DNA from: Panacagrimonas sp046594215
GTDB lineage: Bacteria > Pseudomonadota > Gammaproteobacteria > Nevskiales > Nevskiaceae
NCBI GenBank assembly: GCA_046594215.1
Contig: JBKJPX010000042.1
Location: 4,795 to 68,794 of the forward strand
Direction of reading: 5' to 3'
DNA length: 64,000 nt
Made by a program: the position numbers and the translations under genes. Under the pieces are notes generated by a model, which was not told the DNA's origin, did not search any database, and saw only the letters and a list, made by a program, of their open reading frames with translations. Positions 17,379 to 26,551 of this stretch are shown piece after piece (position 1 is the stretch's first letter; the number at the start of each line of letters is the position of its first letter).

Positions 17379-18751
17379 TGCGCCGCCTGCGGCGGCGGCG
17401 CCGCGCCATCGATGGGCCAGTCGCGGTGCAGGTCGGGATTGAAGGACTGCAGCGCGCCGCTCACCAGATCGACCGAGATCACCTGCATCGGGGGGTTCTC
17501 GCCTTCCTCGGCCATCGGGGAGTGCTGCGCCGCAGGATCCGGACCCAGCATCAGCGCGTGGCGCTCGCCCGGCATCCAGGCCCTGAGGGCCGAAAGCGGC
17601 AGCGCGACGCTCCACACCGGCCGGCCGGCGGGGCCGGCGACACGCGCGAGTTGAAGGCGGCCTTCGTCGCCGAGGCGGTCGCGCGACAACACGAAGACGC
17701 TGTCCGGGTCACGCCGCCACATCGCGGACGATTCGTTCCAGCTTCCCGAATCCGACGTGAGCAGGCCACCCATCAGGAACTCCGGGCTTTGGGGAAGCAG
17801 CTCGGGCTTGTTGAACTGCAGACGGCTGCCGAAGAAATCCTCGATCGGTTCCAGCTTGGCGTGGTACAGGCGCTGGCGTCGCGGCACGCTGAAGTCCATC
17901 TGGTCGCTGACGATGTGCCGCGCTTTCGCCTCGGCCAGTTCGGGATCGGCGAGCAGACCCAGCCAGTCCTTGGTCTGGCCGCGCGCGTCGATGACCAGCC
18001 CGCGCACCATCGACTCCCAGTCCATGCCCGCAGCCGGCGTGTGGATCACGACGCGGGTCGTCGTGTTCAGAGGCGCCTTCTGCGCAGGCGTCCTTGCGGG
18101 ATCGGGACGGGAGCGTGGATACGTCGGGTACGAGGCAGCGGGCGGGACAAAAAGCGTTGCCCCGAGCGTCAGAGGATCGATGCGGAACACGCGGGCATCG
18201 TCGAGCCGCACGAGCAATCCGTTGTCGGCGTCGAACTTCAGCGGCTGCATCTCGTGAGTCAGGAAGGTCCCCGCCGCAGCCGGTTTGGGCATCAGGCCGG
18301 CCAGGGAAGGGTTGCGCGCCACGATGCGCGCACCGTCGGCGACGATCACGCCGTCTGCGAGCCGGATGCCCACCAGTTCCGGGATGCGCGCCCACAGCAC
18401 GCCCTGCTCCACGCCCAACGCCGCGGTGTCGCCGTTGACCCGGTCGCGCTTCAGGCGCTTGCGGAAGACGGGCTGCGCGGTGGCGGCGTCGAGCGCCCAC
18501 AGGTCCACGTTGAGCCAGCCCACCGTGCGCGTGCTGGAACTCCAGCGCGACCCGCCGTGGCGGCTCAGACGCTTCTCCCACTGGCTTGTCACGTAATACA
18601 GGCGGTCGCCCTGCGCATCGACCACGCGCACCGGCCCGCCGAGGATCTCGGCTGGCGCCAGGAAGATGCGCGAGCTGTCCTTGCCGAACATCCACACGAC
18701 CGCGCCGAGCAGGAGGATGCCGATGAGGATCAGGACGTTCTTCACGCGCAT
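17375..18751 (-). CDS. PA2928-family-like membrane-anchored protein
   Basis: Starting at the ATG at 18751 (MRVKNVLILIGILLLGAVVWMFG) the 458-residue protein has one N-terminal membrane segment followed by an outer domain with repeated beta-strand patterns such as RLYYVTSQWEKR and VDLWALDAATAQPVFRKRL. These suggest a beta-propeller-like fold and resemble the PA2928 family, whose function is unknown. Its stop overlaps the start of the lipoprotein gene. Confidence 0.6.
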   Translation of the reverse strand: MRVKNVLILIGILLLGAVVWMFGKDSSRIFLAPAEILGGPVRVVDAQGDRLYYVTSQWEKRLSRHGGSRWSSSTRTVGWLNVDLWALDAATAQPVFRKRLKRDRVNGDTAALGVEQGVLWARIPELVGIRLADGVIVADGARIVARNPSLAGLMPKPAAAGTFLTHEMQPLKFDADNGLLVRLDDARVFRIDPLTLGATLFVPPAASYPTYPRSRPDPARTPAQKAPLNTTTRVVIHTPAAGMDWESMVRGLVIDARGQTKDWLGLLADPELAEAKARHIVSDQMDFSVPRRQRLYHAKLEPIEDFFGSRLQFNKPELLPQSPEFLMGGLLTSDSGSWNESSAMWRRDPDSVFVLSRDRLGDEGRLQLARVAGPAGRPVWSVALPLSALRAWMPGERHALMLGPDPAAQHSPMAEEGENPPMQVISVDLVSGALQSFNPDLHRDWPIDGAAPPPQAAQ

Positions 18752-18897
18752 CCGGAAGGACTGTGACGATGGAGCGAACGCTGACACCGACAGGGCCTCC
18801 GTGCAATGCGGGTAGGCTTCCGCGGAAGGGACGCCGTGACCGCGATCACGCGCGCCGTGGTGCAATGCGGGCTCCGGTCGGGCCAGTGGGAAGCACC

Positions 18898-19122
18898 GTG
18901 GCGAGAACGCTGAGCATCAAGGTCAAGCCGAATGCGAAGACGCGCGCGCTGCTCGAGCAGCCCGACGGCAGCTGGATCGCGCAGGTGAAGGCGCCACCGG
19001 TGGACGGCAAGGCGAACGAGGACCTGGTGCGGCTGGTCGCCGAACACTTCGGCGTGCCGCGCGCGCAGGTCTCGATCACCGCCGGCGCGGGTGGCCGCAT
19101 GAAGCGGGTCAGCATCGGGTGA
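18898..19122 (+). CDS. DUF167/YggU family protein
   Basis: A 74-residue protein with the DUF167 signature: IKVKPNAKTRALL, VKAPPVDGKANEDLVRLVAEHFGV and VSITAGAGGRMKRVSI. The GTG at 18898 with GGGAAG upstream gives the family's normal length; a longer frame from 18763 adds an Arg-rich shadow. The stop overlaps the next start as GTGA. Function is unknown. Confidence 0.85.
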   Translation: MARTLSIKVKPNAKTRALLEQPDGSWIAQVKAPPVDGKANEDLVRLVAEHFGVPRAQVSITAGAGGRMKRVSIG

Positions 19123-20570
19123 AACGCTTCGCGGCCCTTCTGCTACTGGGCGCGGCCCTCGCCGGCGCAGGCGCGACGTCGCCACGCGCGGCGGACGACG
19201 CTGTCGTGATCCTGCGCGCCACCGTGATCGACGGCACCGGCGCGCCGCCCCACGCCGACCAGGCGCTCGTGGTGCGCGACGGGCGCATCGCGGCGATCGG
19301 TCCGGCGTCCGCAGTGGCCCTGCCGGCAGGCGCGCGAGTCCTCGACGCGCACGGCGGCTTCCTGGTCCCGGGATTCTGGGATCTCCACGTCCACGTGCTT
19401 CGCCGCGAGCGCTACCGCACCTACTTTCCGCTGCTGGTGGCGCAAGGCGTCGTGGGCGTGCGCGACATGGGCGGCGACTACGACCTCGCGGCGATGCAGC
19501 GCCTGCGAGCAGAGGTAGAGAACGGCGGCCGAGTCGGACCGCATTTCCTGATGGCCGGTCCGTTCGTGGACGGCCCCTACCCCTTGCTGCCGCGACTGTC
19601 GCGCGTGGTCTCCACCGCGGCCGAGGCCGACGCGCTCGTGCAGGACCTGCACCGCCAGGGCGCGGACTTCATCAAGGTCTACAACCGGCTTCCGCGCGAG
19701 GCCTACTTCGGCATCGCCGACGCCGCGCGTCGTCTCGGCATTCCATTTGCGGGCCACGTGCCGTTCTCGGTGTCCGCGCGCGAGGCTGCGTTCGCCGGGC
19801 AGATCAGCATCGAGCACCTGTTCAACGTTGCCTTCGCGTGCTCGTCGCGCGAGGACGAACTGATGCTCGACAAGGCGCGTGCGCTGGGCGCGGGCGAGGC
19901 CGGCGAGCGTCGCCGCCTGCGCCGCGCCTACCTGCTCGCCGTGCTCGACAGCTTCGACCCCGCACGCTGCGCCGCGCTGTACGCGAACTTCATGCGCCAC
20001 GACACCGCGGTGGCGCCGACCCTGGTGCAGCGGCGCGACTTCTCAGGCGGTGCGCTGCCCGTCGTTCCTGCGGCCGAATTCGCCTACGTGCCGCGTGGCG
20101 AGCGCGCCGGCTGGGACGCGAGCCAGGACATGCGGCTGCAGGGACGCGACCTGCAGGATCGCGAGATCGACCGCCGGTACTACGAGCGCGATCGCTCGCT
20201 CGTGGCGCCGATGCAGGCCGCCGGCGTGCGCCTGCTGGCCGGCACCGACGGCGGCGACGTGTACACCGTGCCGGGCTTCAGCCTGCACGAAGAACTCGCG
20301 GCGCTCGTCGACGCGGGGCTCACGCCGATGCAGTCGCTGCAGTCGGCCACCCGAAACGCCGCGCAGTTCCTCGGCACGCCCCACGCGTTCGGCACGATCG
20401 AGGTGGGTCGCCGCGCGGACCTCGTGCTGCTGCGCCAGAACCCGCTGACCGACATCCGCAATACGCGCTCGATCGAGGCGGTGATGCTGGCCGGACGATG
20501 GTTCGATCGCGCGGCACTGGACGGGTTGATGAGCCAGGCACGCGAGGCGGCGGAAGGAACGCCCCCGTAG
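19119..20570 (+). CDS. Exported amidohydrolase
   Basis: A 483-residue metal-dependent hydrolase with a signal peptide (about residues 1-25, GATSPRA-AD). The metal-binding motif HVHVL follows GFWDL. Further likely ligands are in FIKVYNR (Lys), AGHVPFS, IEHLF and LLAGTDGGD. The C-terminus returns to the beta-sandwich domain (GTIEVGRRADLVLLRQNPL). It resembles imidazolonepropionase/prolidase-like amidohydrolases and should act on a cyclic amide or peptide-like bond outside the cytoplasm; the substrate is unknown. It starts at a GTG overlapping the DUF167 stop. Confidence 0.87.
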   Translation: MKRFAALLLLGAALAGAGATSPRAADDAVVILRATVIDGTGAPPHADQALVVRDGRIAAIGPASAVALPAGARVLDAHGGFLVPGFWDLHVHVLRRERYRTYFPLLVAQGVVGVRDMGGDYDLAAMQRLRAEVENGGRVGPHFLMAGPFVDGPYPLLPRLSRVVSTAAEADALVQDLHRQGADFIKVYNRLPREAYFGIADAARRLGIPFAGHVPFSVSAREAAFAGQISIEHLFNVAFACSSREDELMLDKARALGAGEAGERRRLRRAYLLAVLDSFDPARCAALYANFMRHDTAVAPTLVQRRDFSGGALPVVPAAEFAYVPRGERAGWDASQDMRLQGRDLQDREIDRRYYERDRSLVAPMQAAGVRLLAGTDGGDVYTVPGFSLHEELAALVDAGLTPMQSLQSATRNAAQFLGTPHAFGTIEVGRRADLVLLRQNPLTDIRNTRSIEAVMLAGRWFDRAALDGLMSQAREAAEGTPP

Positions 20571-20575
20571 CGGGA

Positions 20576-21592
20576 TCACACGACGAGCACGACCTTGCCG
20601 GTGTTCTTGCGCGCCTCGATATACGCCTGCGCCTCGCCCGCCTGCGCCAGCGGAAACGTCCTGTCGACGTGCGGCCGCACCCAGCCGTCGGCGACGCCCT
20701 GCAGGATCGCGTCGCCCCACACGCGAATCTTCCCGGGCTCGTGCCACAGGTGCCCGACGTTCACGCCGAACACGGCGCGGTTCTGGTTCATCAGCGTGAT
20801 GGGATTGAACAGCGGCAGCCCCAGGCCCACCGACAGCAGGCGCAGCGGACCGGGCAGCTTCGACTCGGTGGCGGTGGAGATGCCGAACATGCCCAGGCGT
20901 CCCGTGTGGCGCAGCGCCTTGATGCTCTTCTTCCAGTGCGCGCCGCCGAGCGGATCCAGGATCAGTTCCACGCCACGGTCCTGCGTGAGGCGCATGAGTT
21001 CGGGCATCCAGTCGCCGCGCGTGTAGTCGATGGCGTCGTCGAGTCCGCGCGATTTGAGGAAAGCGTGCTTGCCGCTGCTGGCCGTGCCGATGCTGCGCGC
21101 GCCGATGTGCCGTGCCACGTCGATCGCCGCGAGACCCACGCCGCCACCGGCGTTGTGGATCAGCACGGTCTCATCCTTGGCCAGGGATCCCATGACCACC
21201 ATCAACTGCCAGGCCGTGAGGTAGTTCACCGGAATCGTGGCGCACTGCTCGTGCGTGAGCGACGCAGGCTTGGCGAAGACCTGGTGGACCGGGACGATCA
21301 CGGTGTCGGCATAGCCGCCGAAACGGGTGAGCGCCATCACCTCGCGGCCGATCCAGGACTCGCCGGCTTCCGGCCCCGCGGCGTCGACCACGCCCGAGAC
21401 CTCGTAACCCACCACGGCCGGCAGCTTCGGAGCATCCGGGTACAGGCCCTGCCGAGCGAGGATGTCGGCGAAATTGACGCCGCTGGCGCGCACGCGGATG
21501 CGCAGTTCCTGTCCCTTGGGTTGCGGATCCGGCGACTCGCGGACCTGCAGCTTTTCCGGTCCACCCGCCGAAACGATGAAGACCTGTCGCAT
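20576..21592 (-). CDS. MDR-family quinone oxidoreductase / VAT-1-like dehydrogenase
   Basis: A 338-residue zinc-free medium-chain reductase. The N-terminal GroES-like domain includes RASGVNFADILARQGLYP. The Rossmann motif is HNAGGGVGLAAIDVARHIGA and the NADPH-binding segment follows. No catalytic zinc cysteines are present. Such enzymes reduce quinones or enones with NADPH. It converges with the amidohydrolase and lies 65 bases downstream of the small LuxR-type regulator. Confidence 0.87.
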   Translation of the reverse strand: MRQVFIVSAGGPEKLQVRESPDPQPKGQELRIRVRASGVNFADILARQGLYPDAPKLPAVVGYEVSGVVDAAGPEAGESWIGREVMALTRFGGYADTVIVPVHQVFAKPASLTHEQCATIPVNYLTAWQLMVVMGSLAKDETVLIHNAGGGVGLAAIDVARHIGARSIGTASSGKHAFLKSRGLDDAIDYTRGDWMPELMRLTQDRGVELILDPLGGAHWKKSIKALRHTGRLGMFGISTATESKLPGPLRLLSVGLGLPLFNPITLMNQNRAVFGVNVGHLWHEPGKIRVWGDAILQGVADGWVRPHVDRTFPLAQAGEAQAYIEARKNTGKVVLVV

Positions 21593-21658
21593 GCGCCTGC
21601 TCCCCTGGGGCGCCCGGTGCGCCGGACTGCAGACTAGCGCGTCCGTGGATGCGGCCGG

Positions 21659-21985
21659 TCAGCTCGCGGCAGCGGCGGGCTGGGACAGCGCGTAGCGCTC
21701 GGGGGGCGGCTTCTGCTGGGCGAGCGACGCTGATCGCAGGATCAGCTCGACGCGTGACCGGACGCCCCACTTCGAGAAGATGTTCTTGAGGTGGAACTTC
21801 ACGGTGTACTGGCTCAGCGACAGCGCGCGGGCGATCTGTCGGTTCGACATGCCGCGCATCAGTTCGGCTACGACGCGCGTCTCCTGGCCCGTCAGCGGCG
21901 TCGGCCCGACATTCGCCGCGCGCAGGGGCCCTGCCGTGGGGGTGGACTGGAGGTCGGCGCGCAAGTGGTACTGGGTCTTGTTCAT
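21659..21985 (-). CDS. Short LuxR-type HTH regulator without receiver
   Basis: A 108-residue protein that is mostly a GerE/LuxR helix-turn-helix: LTGQETRVVAELMRGMSNRQIARALSLSQYTVKFHLKNIFSKWGV. The N-terminal 30 residues are low in complexity, with no receiver or ligand domain. It lies between the monooxygenase at 22086 and the MDR gene on the same strand and may control them. Whether a sensing partner exists is not visible. Confidence 0.8.
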   Translation of the reverse strand: MNKTQYHLRADLQSTPTAGPLRAANVGPTPLTGQETRVVAELMRGMSNRQIARALSLSQYTVKFHLKNIFSKWGVRSRVELILRSASLAQQKPPPERYALSQPAAAAS

Positions 21986-22022
21986 CTCGTTGGCTGCGCT
22001 TTGGCGAAAGATTCCTTGAAAG

Positions 22023-22059
22023 CCGGCCCCGCCGAATCTCGGACGATCGACGGGGCCGG
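22023..22059 (-). terminator. Hairpin 3' of the first monooxygenase gene
   Basis: CCGGCCCCG and CGGGGCCGG arms (9 bp) enclose a 19-base loop, 27 bases past the gene's stop. On the minus strand CTTTC follows, a poor U-tract. It may attenuate read-through into the LuxR-type gene. Confidence 0.4.
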
Positions 22060-22085
22060 AAGAGGGACACGCGTCCTGGGTGGGG

Positions 22086-23738
<1,653 letters not shown>

Positions 23739-23823
23739 CTTTCTGGTTCTCCTCTCTGTGGTGGGTGCAGGCCCGTTATCTATGCCTCGGACGGTGAAGC
23801 CGATGACGTCGCGCCGCGTTCGG

Positions 23824-23853
23824 GCAAGGGGCTGACCCCAAGTTCCGTACCAA
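23824..23853 (-). promoter_or_regulatory. Candidate sigma-54 promoter(s) for the monooxygenase gene
   Basis: Two overlapping minus-strand candidates occur about 85-115 bases before the start codon. One has GG-N10-GC spacing with a good TTGC element (GC at 23824-23825, GG at 23836-23837). The other reads TGGTACG-N4-TTGGG, with a strong -24 element but GG in place of GC. Only one, or neither, may be used. Confidence 0.4.
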
Positions 23854-23947
23854 TCGGGGCGGCAGCCGAGAATCTGCCGTTTTCCGCTGCGAAACCAGTA
23901 CCCCGATCCAAGGCGTCCACGCCAGGAGCGCGGAACCTGTCTGCACT

Positions 23948-23976
23948 TCGGACAGAAGTGTCCGAGGAATCGGACA
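23948..23976. promoter_or_regulatory. Candidate upstream activator sequence array
   Basis: Three exact 7-bp half-sites alternate in orientation with 4-bp gaps: TCGGACA, TGTCCGA, TCGGACA. Their 11-bp period puts them on one face of the helix. A weaker TGTCTGC lies 10 bp to the left (23938-23944). The array is about 100 bp upstream of the sigma-54-like motifs, a typical enhancer distance. Confidence 0.6.
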
Positions 23977-24184
23977 GAGGCTCGGCCGAGGGCCTGTTAA
24001 CGCTTAGTTGATCGCTGCGGCCGAGTCCGTTTTGGCCCAGGGCAAGGATCTAGCAGCCACCCGCCTTGATGAGACCCTCGCAAGCGAGTTGAATACTTGG
24101 GTCCGCCACGAGCGGCGTCACGACTCGAAGCTGACCCGCCGAAGCATCCTCGGCCTCCGGCTCACGCAGGATGGAGGACGCAAC

Positions 24185-26149
24185 ATGAATTCCGTTCCGA
24201 GCCCCTACGTCGGATTCCACAAGGACGCGCGCGGCGTGCGCAGCCTGTGGGAGCGCTTCAATGCGGGCGTGCTCGACACCGAGGAACGACGCACGCCCTA
24301 CCTGCAGCTGCTGCTCGGCGAATGGCAGCGCTGCTCGGCCCTGGGCGTGGACGTCGCCATGACCAAGGGCCGCCGCCTGAGCGAGGAGGAATTCCGTCAG
24401 CGCCGCGAGGCCGAGCAACTGCTGCTGCAGACCTCGGTGCCCATCGTGCAGGACGTCAGTCACTTCCTGGTCGACGTGCCCGGCATCATGATCCTCACAG
24501 AGCGCACGGGCACCATCCTGCACATCACGGGCGACCCTGCGGTACGCGAGCGCGCGGCCGTGCAGTCCAACATCATCGAGGGCTCGCAGTGGAACGAGCT
24601 CAGCGCCGGCACCAACGGCATGGGCACCGCCCTCTCGAAGGGGCAGCCGGTACATGTCTTCGCAACCGAACACTTCTGCGAGGGCTGGCACTCCTGGTCC
24701 TGCGCGGCCTCCCCGATATTCGACACCGACGGCCAGACCGTGCTCGGCATCATCGACTTCACGGCCATCGAAACCGACTTTCGCGACCAGGCCCTGGGCC
24801 TCACGGTGTCGGTGGCCAACTCGATCCAGGCGCGCATGGCGCTGCACCGCGAACTCGAGCGTCGCCGCATCCTCACGGCGTTCAGCGACGCTGCCCGGCA
24901 TTACCCGCAGGACGACATGCTCGCGCTGGATCATGGCGGCCGGCCCCTGATGTACACGCCCAACGAGCGCTGCCGCCAGATCGCGGAGCGCTGGACTACC
25001 GCGCGCCACGACGGCATCACGGTCCAGGCAACCCTCGACGTGACCGCGCCCAACTCGGGTGCGCGCATCGGGTCGATCGTCCTGCTGGGCAGGCCGGCAT
25101 CCGGGGTTCCACGCGCCGCGCGGCCCACACCGGCACCCGACGCCATTGCCCACTTCGGCGAGTTCACGACGCGCGATCCCGACACGCGGCGCATGTTCGA
25201 CGACCTGCAGCGCATCGCCGCGGCCGACGTGAACCTGCTCATCATCGGAGAGACCGGGACCGGCAAGGAACTGCTGGCGCGACAGGTACACGCCTGCAGC
25301 CCGCGCCGCGACCACCCCTACCTCGCGGTCAACTGCGGCGCGATCAGCGAGCATCTGATGGAGAGCACTTTCTTCGGCTACGTGCGCGGCGCCTTCTCCG
25401 GCGCCGACCCGCGCGGCCGCGCGGGATACTTCGAGTCGGCCAAGGGCGGCACGCTGTTCCTCGACGAGGTCGGCGAACTGCCGCCCGCGATGCAGGCCGC
25501 GCTTTTGCGCGTGCTCGAGGACGGCAGCTTCCAGCGCGTCGGTTCCTGCGAGACGCGCCACGCGACCTGCCGGATCATCGCCGCCACCAATCGCAACCTC
25601 GTGCAGCTCATCGCCGAGGGCCGCTTCCGCCAGGATCTCTATTTCCGCCTGAAGGTCGTGCAGCGCACGATCAAGCCACTGCGCGATCGGCCCTGCGACA
25701 TCGGACTGCTGGCAGAGCACTTCGCGACCGCCATGCGGCGCAAGCACGGCCTCGACGCGCTGACCATCACCGCCGAGGCGCACGCGGCCCTGCACGCCTA
25801 CGACTGGCCGGGCAATGCCCGCGAGATCCGCAACGCGATCGAGGCGGCCGTGCTGTGCTCCGCGGGGAGCATCGAGCCCGACTGCCTGCCGCCCGAGATC
25901 CGCAAAGGACCTGCGCGTGCGGGCACAGCGCAGCTCCCGTTCTCCGCGCCGGCGCAGGAGAACCTGGGATCAGTGCGTGACTACGAGCGACAGATCATCG
26001 TCTCGATGCTGCGCAAGTACCGCAAGGCCAACCGCGTGGCCAGCGTGCTGGGCATCGCGCGCTCGACGCTGTACCGGAAGTTCAGCGAGCTCAACATCCA
26101 TCCCGGCGAGTTCACAGGGGCTTCGGCGGAGCCGGAATCGACGACCTAG
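24185..26149 (+). CDS. Sigma-54-dependent activator, AcoR type
   Basis: The start is the ATG at 24185 behind GGAGG (654 residues); an upstream extension lacks homology. A GAF-like sensor region covers about residues 60-230, including WNELSAGTNGMGTAL and FCEGWHSWSCAASPIFD, as in AcoR-type regulators. The AAA+ domain has Walker A GETGTGKE near 355-362, the sigma-54 contact loop as GAFSGA (Ser in place of the usual Thr) near 402-407, and Walker B GGTLFLDEVGELP near 421-433. A Fis-type HTH closes the protein (ANRVASVLGIARSTLYRKF). It probably senses a ketone or alcohol and activates the divergent monooxygenase gene. Confidence 0.92.
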   Translation: MNSVPSPYVGFHKDARGVRSLWERFNAGVLDTEERRTPYLQLLLGEWQRCSALGVDVAMTKGRRLSEEEFRQRREAEQLLLQTSVPIVQDVSHFLVDVPGIMILTERTGTILHITGDPAVRERAAVQSNIIEGSQWNELSAGTNGMGTALSKGQPVHVFATEHFCEGWHSWSCAASPIFDTDGQTVLGIIDFTAIETDFRDQALGLTVSVANSIQARMALHRELERRRILTAFSDAARHYPQDDMLALDHGGRPLMYTPNERCRQIAERWTTARHDGITVQATLDVTAPNSGARIGSIVLLGRPASGVPRAARPTPAPDAIAHFGEFTTRDPDTRRMFDDLQRIAAADVNLLIIGETGTGKELLARQVHACSPRRDHPYLAVNCGAISEHLMESTFFGYVRGAFSGADPRGRAGYFESAKGGTLFLDEVGELPPAMQAALLRVLEDGSFQRVGSCETRHATCRIIAATNRNLVQLIAEGRFRQDLYFRLKVVQRTIKPLRDRPCDIGLLAEHFATAMRRKHGLDALTITAEAHAALHAYDWPGNAREIRNAIEAAVLCSAGSIEPDCLPPEIRKGPARAGTAQLPFSAPAQENLGSVRDYERQIIVSMLRKYRKANRVASVLGIARSTLYRKFSELNIHPGEFTGASAEPESTT

Positions 26150-26190
26150 CGAGGCCCCGACACGCACCCACCGTCACCAGGAGAACCACG

Positions 26191-26508
26191 ATGGAATTTC
26201 TGCTTCACGCCAAGCTGCGCAAGCCCGACGGGATGAGCCACAAGGAATTCTTCGGCGTTTGGAGCCAGGAGACCGTCGCGGTCATGGCAGCCCGCGATGC
26301 GGGCGCGATCAAGCAGGTCTGGAAGGTGCCCGGTCGTTACGAGGTGATCGCCATCGTTGAGATCGCGGACACCGCGCAGATCGATCCGGTCACGCACAGC
26401 CTGCCGTTCTTCAAGCTCGGCTACGACTACGCCTGCGATTTCACGTGGACCATGCTCGGGTCCTACGACGACTGGGCCAGGCAGGTAACGACGCTCGCTC
26501 AGGGTTGA
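26191..26508 (+). CDS. Muconolactone delta-isomerase-like protein
   Basis: A 105-residue ferredoxin-like dimeric alpha/beta barrel protein related to muconolactone isomerase: MEFLLHAKLRKPDGM, AIKQVWKVPGRYEVIAIVEIAD and THSLPFFKLGYDYA. It begins 41 bases after the sigma-54 activator with an AGGAGA site, so it may share its transcript. True CatC would act in the beta-ketoadipate pathway, but no cat genes are nearby. It could instead act on a lactone or unsaturated acid made by the monooxygenase pathway. Confidence 0.8.
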   Translation: MEFLLHAKLRKPDGMSHKEFFGVWSQETVAVMAARDAGAIKQVWKVPGRYEVIAIVEIADTAQIDPVTHSLPFFKLGYDYACDFTWTMLGSYDDWARQVTTLAQG

Positions 26509-26511
26509 ACG

Positions 26512-26546
26512 GCCCGTAGCCCGGACAAGAAGTCCGGGCTACGGGC
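26512..26546. repeat. Perfect 15-bp inverted repeat between convergent genes
   Basis: GCCCGTAGCCCGGAC and its exact complement flank AAGAA. The hairpin lies between the stops at 26508 and 26552. No T-tract follows on either side. The GTAGCCCGGA...TCCGGGCTAC core resembles REP-type intergenic palindromes of proteobacteria, and it could also act as a bidirectional transcript end. Confidence 0.7.
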
Positions 26547-26551
26547 GCGCG

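Larger units (their letters stand above)
23739..24184. other. 446-bp divergent control region
   Basis: No gene is seen. The region separates the first monooxygenase from its presumed sigma-54 activator and holds the palindromic array at 23948-23976 and the sigma-54-like motifs at 23824-23853. Confidence 0.6.
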
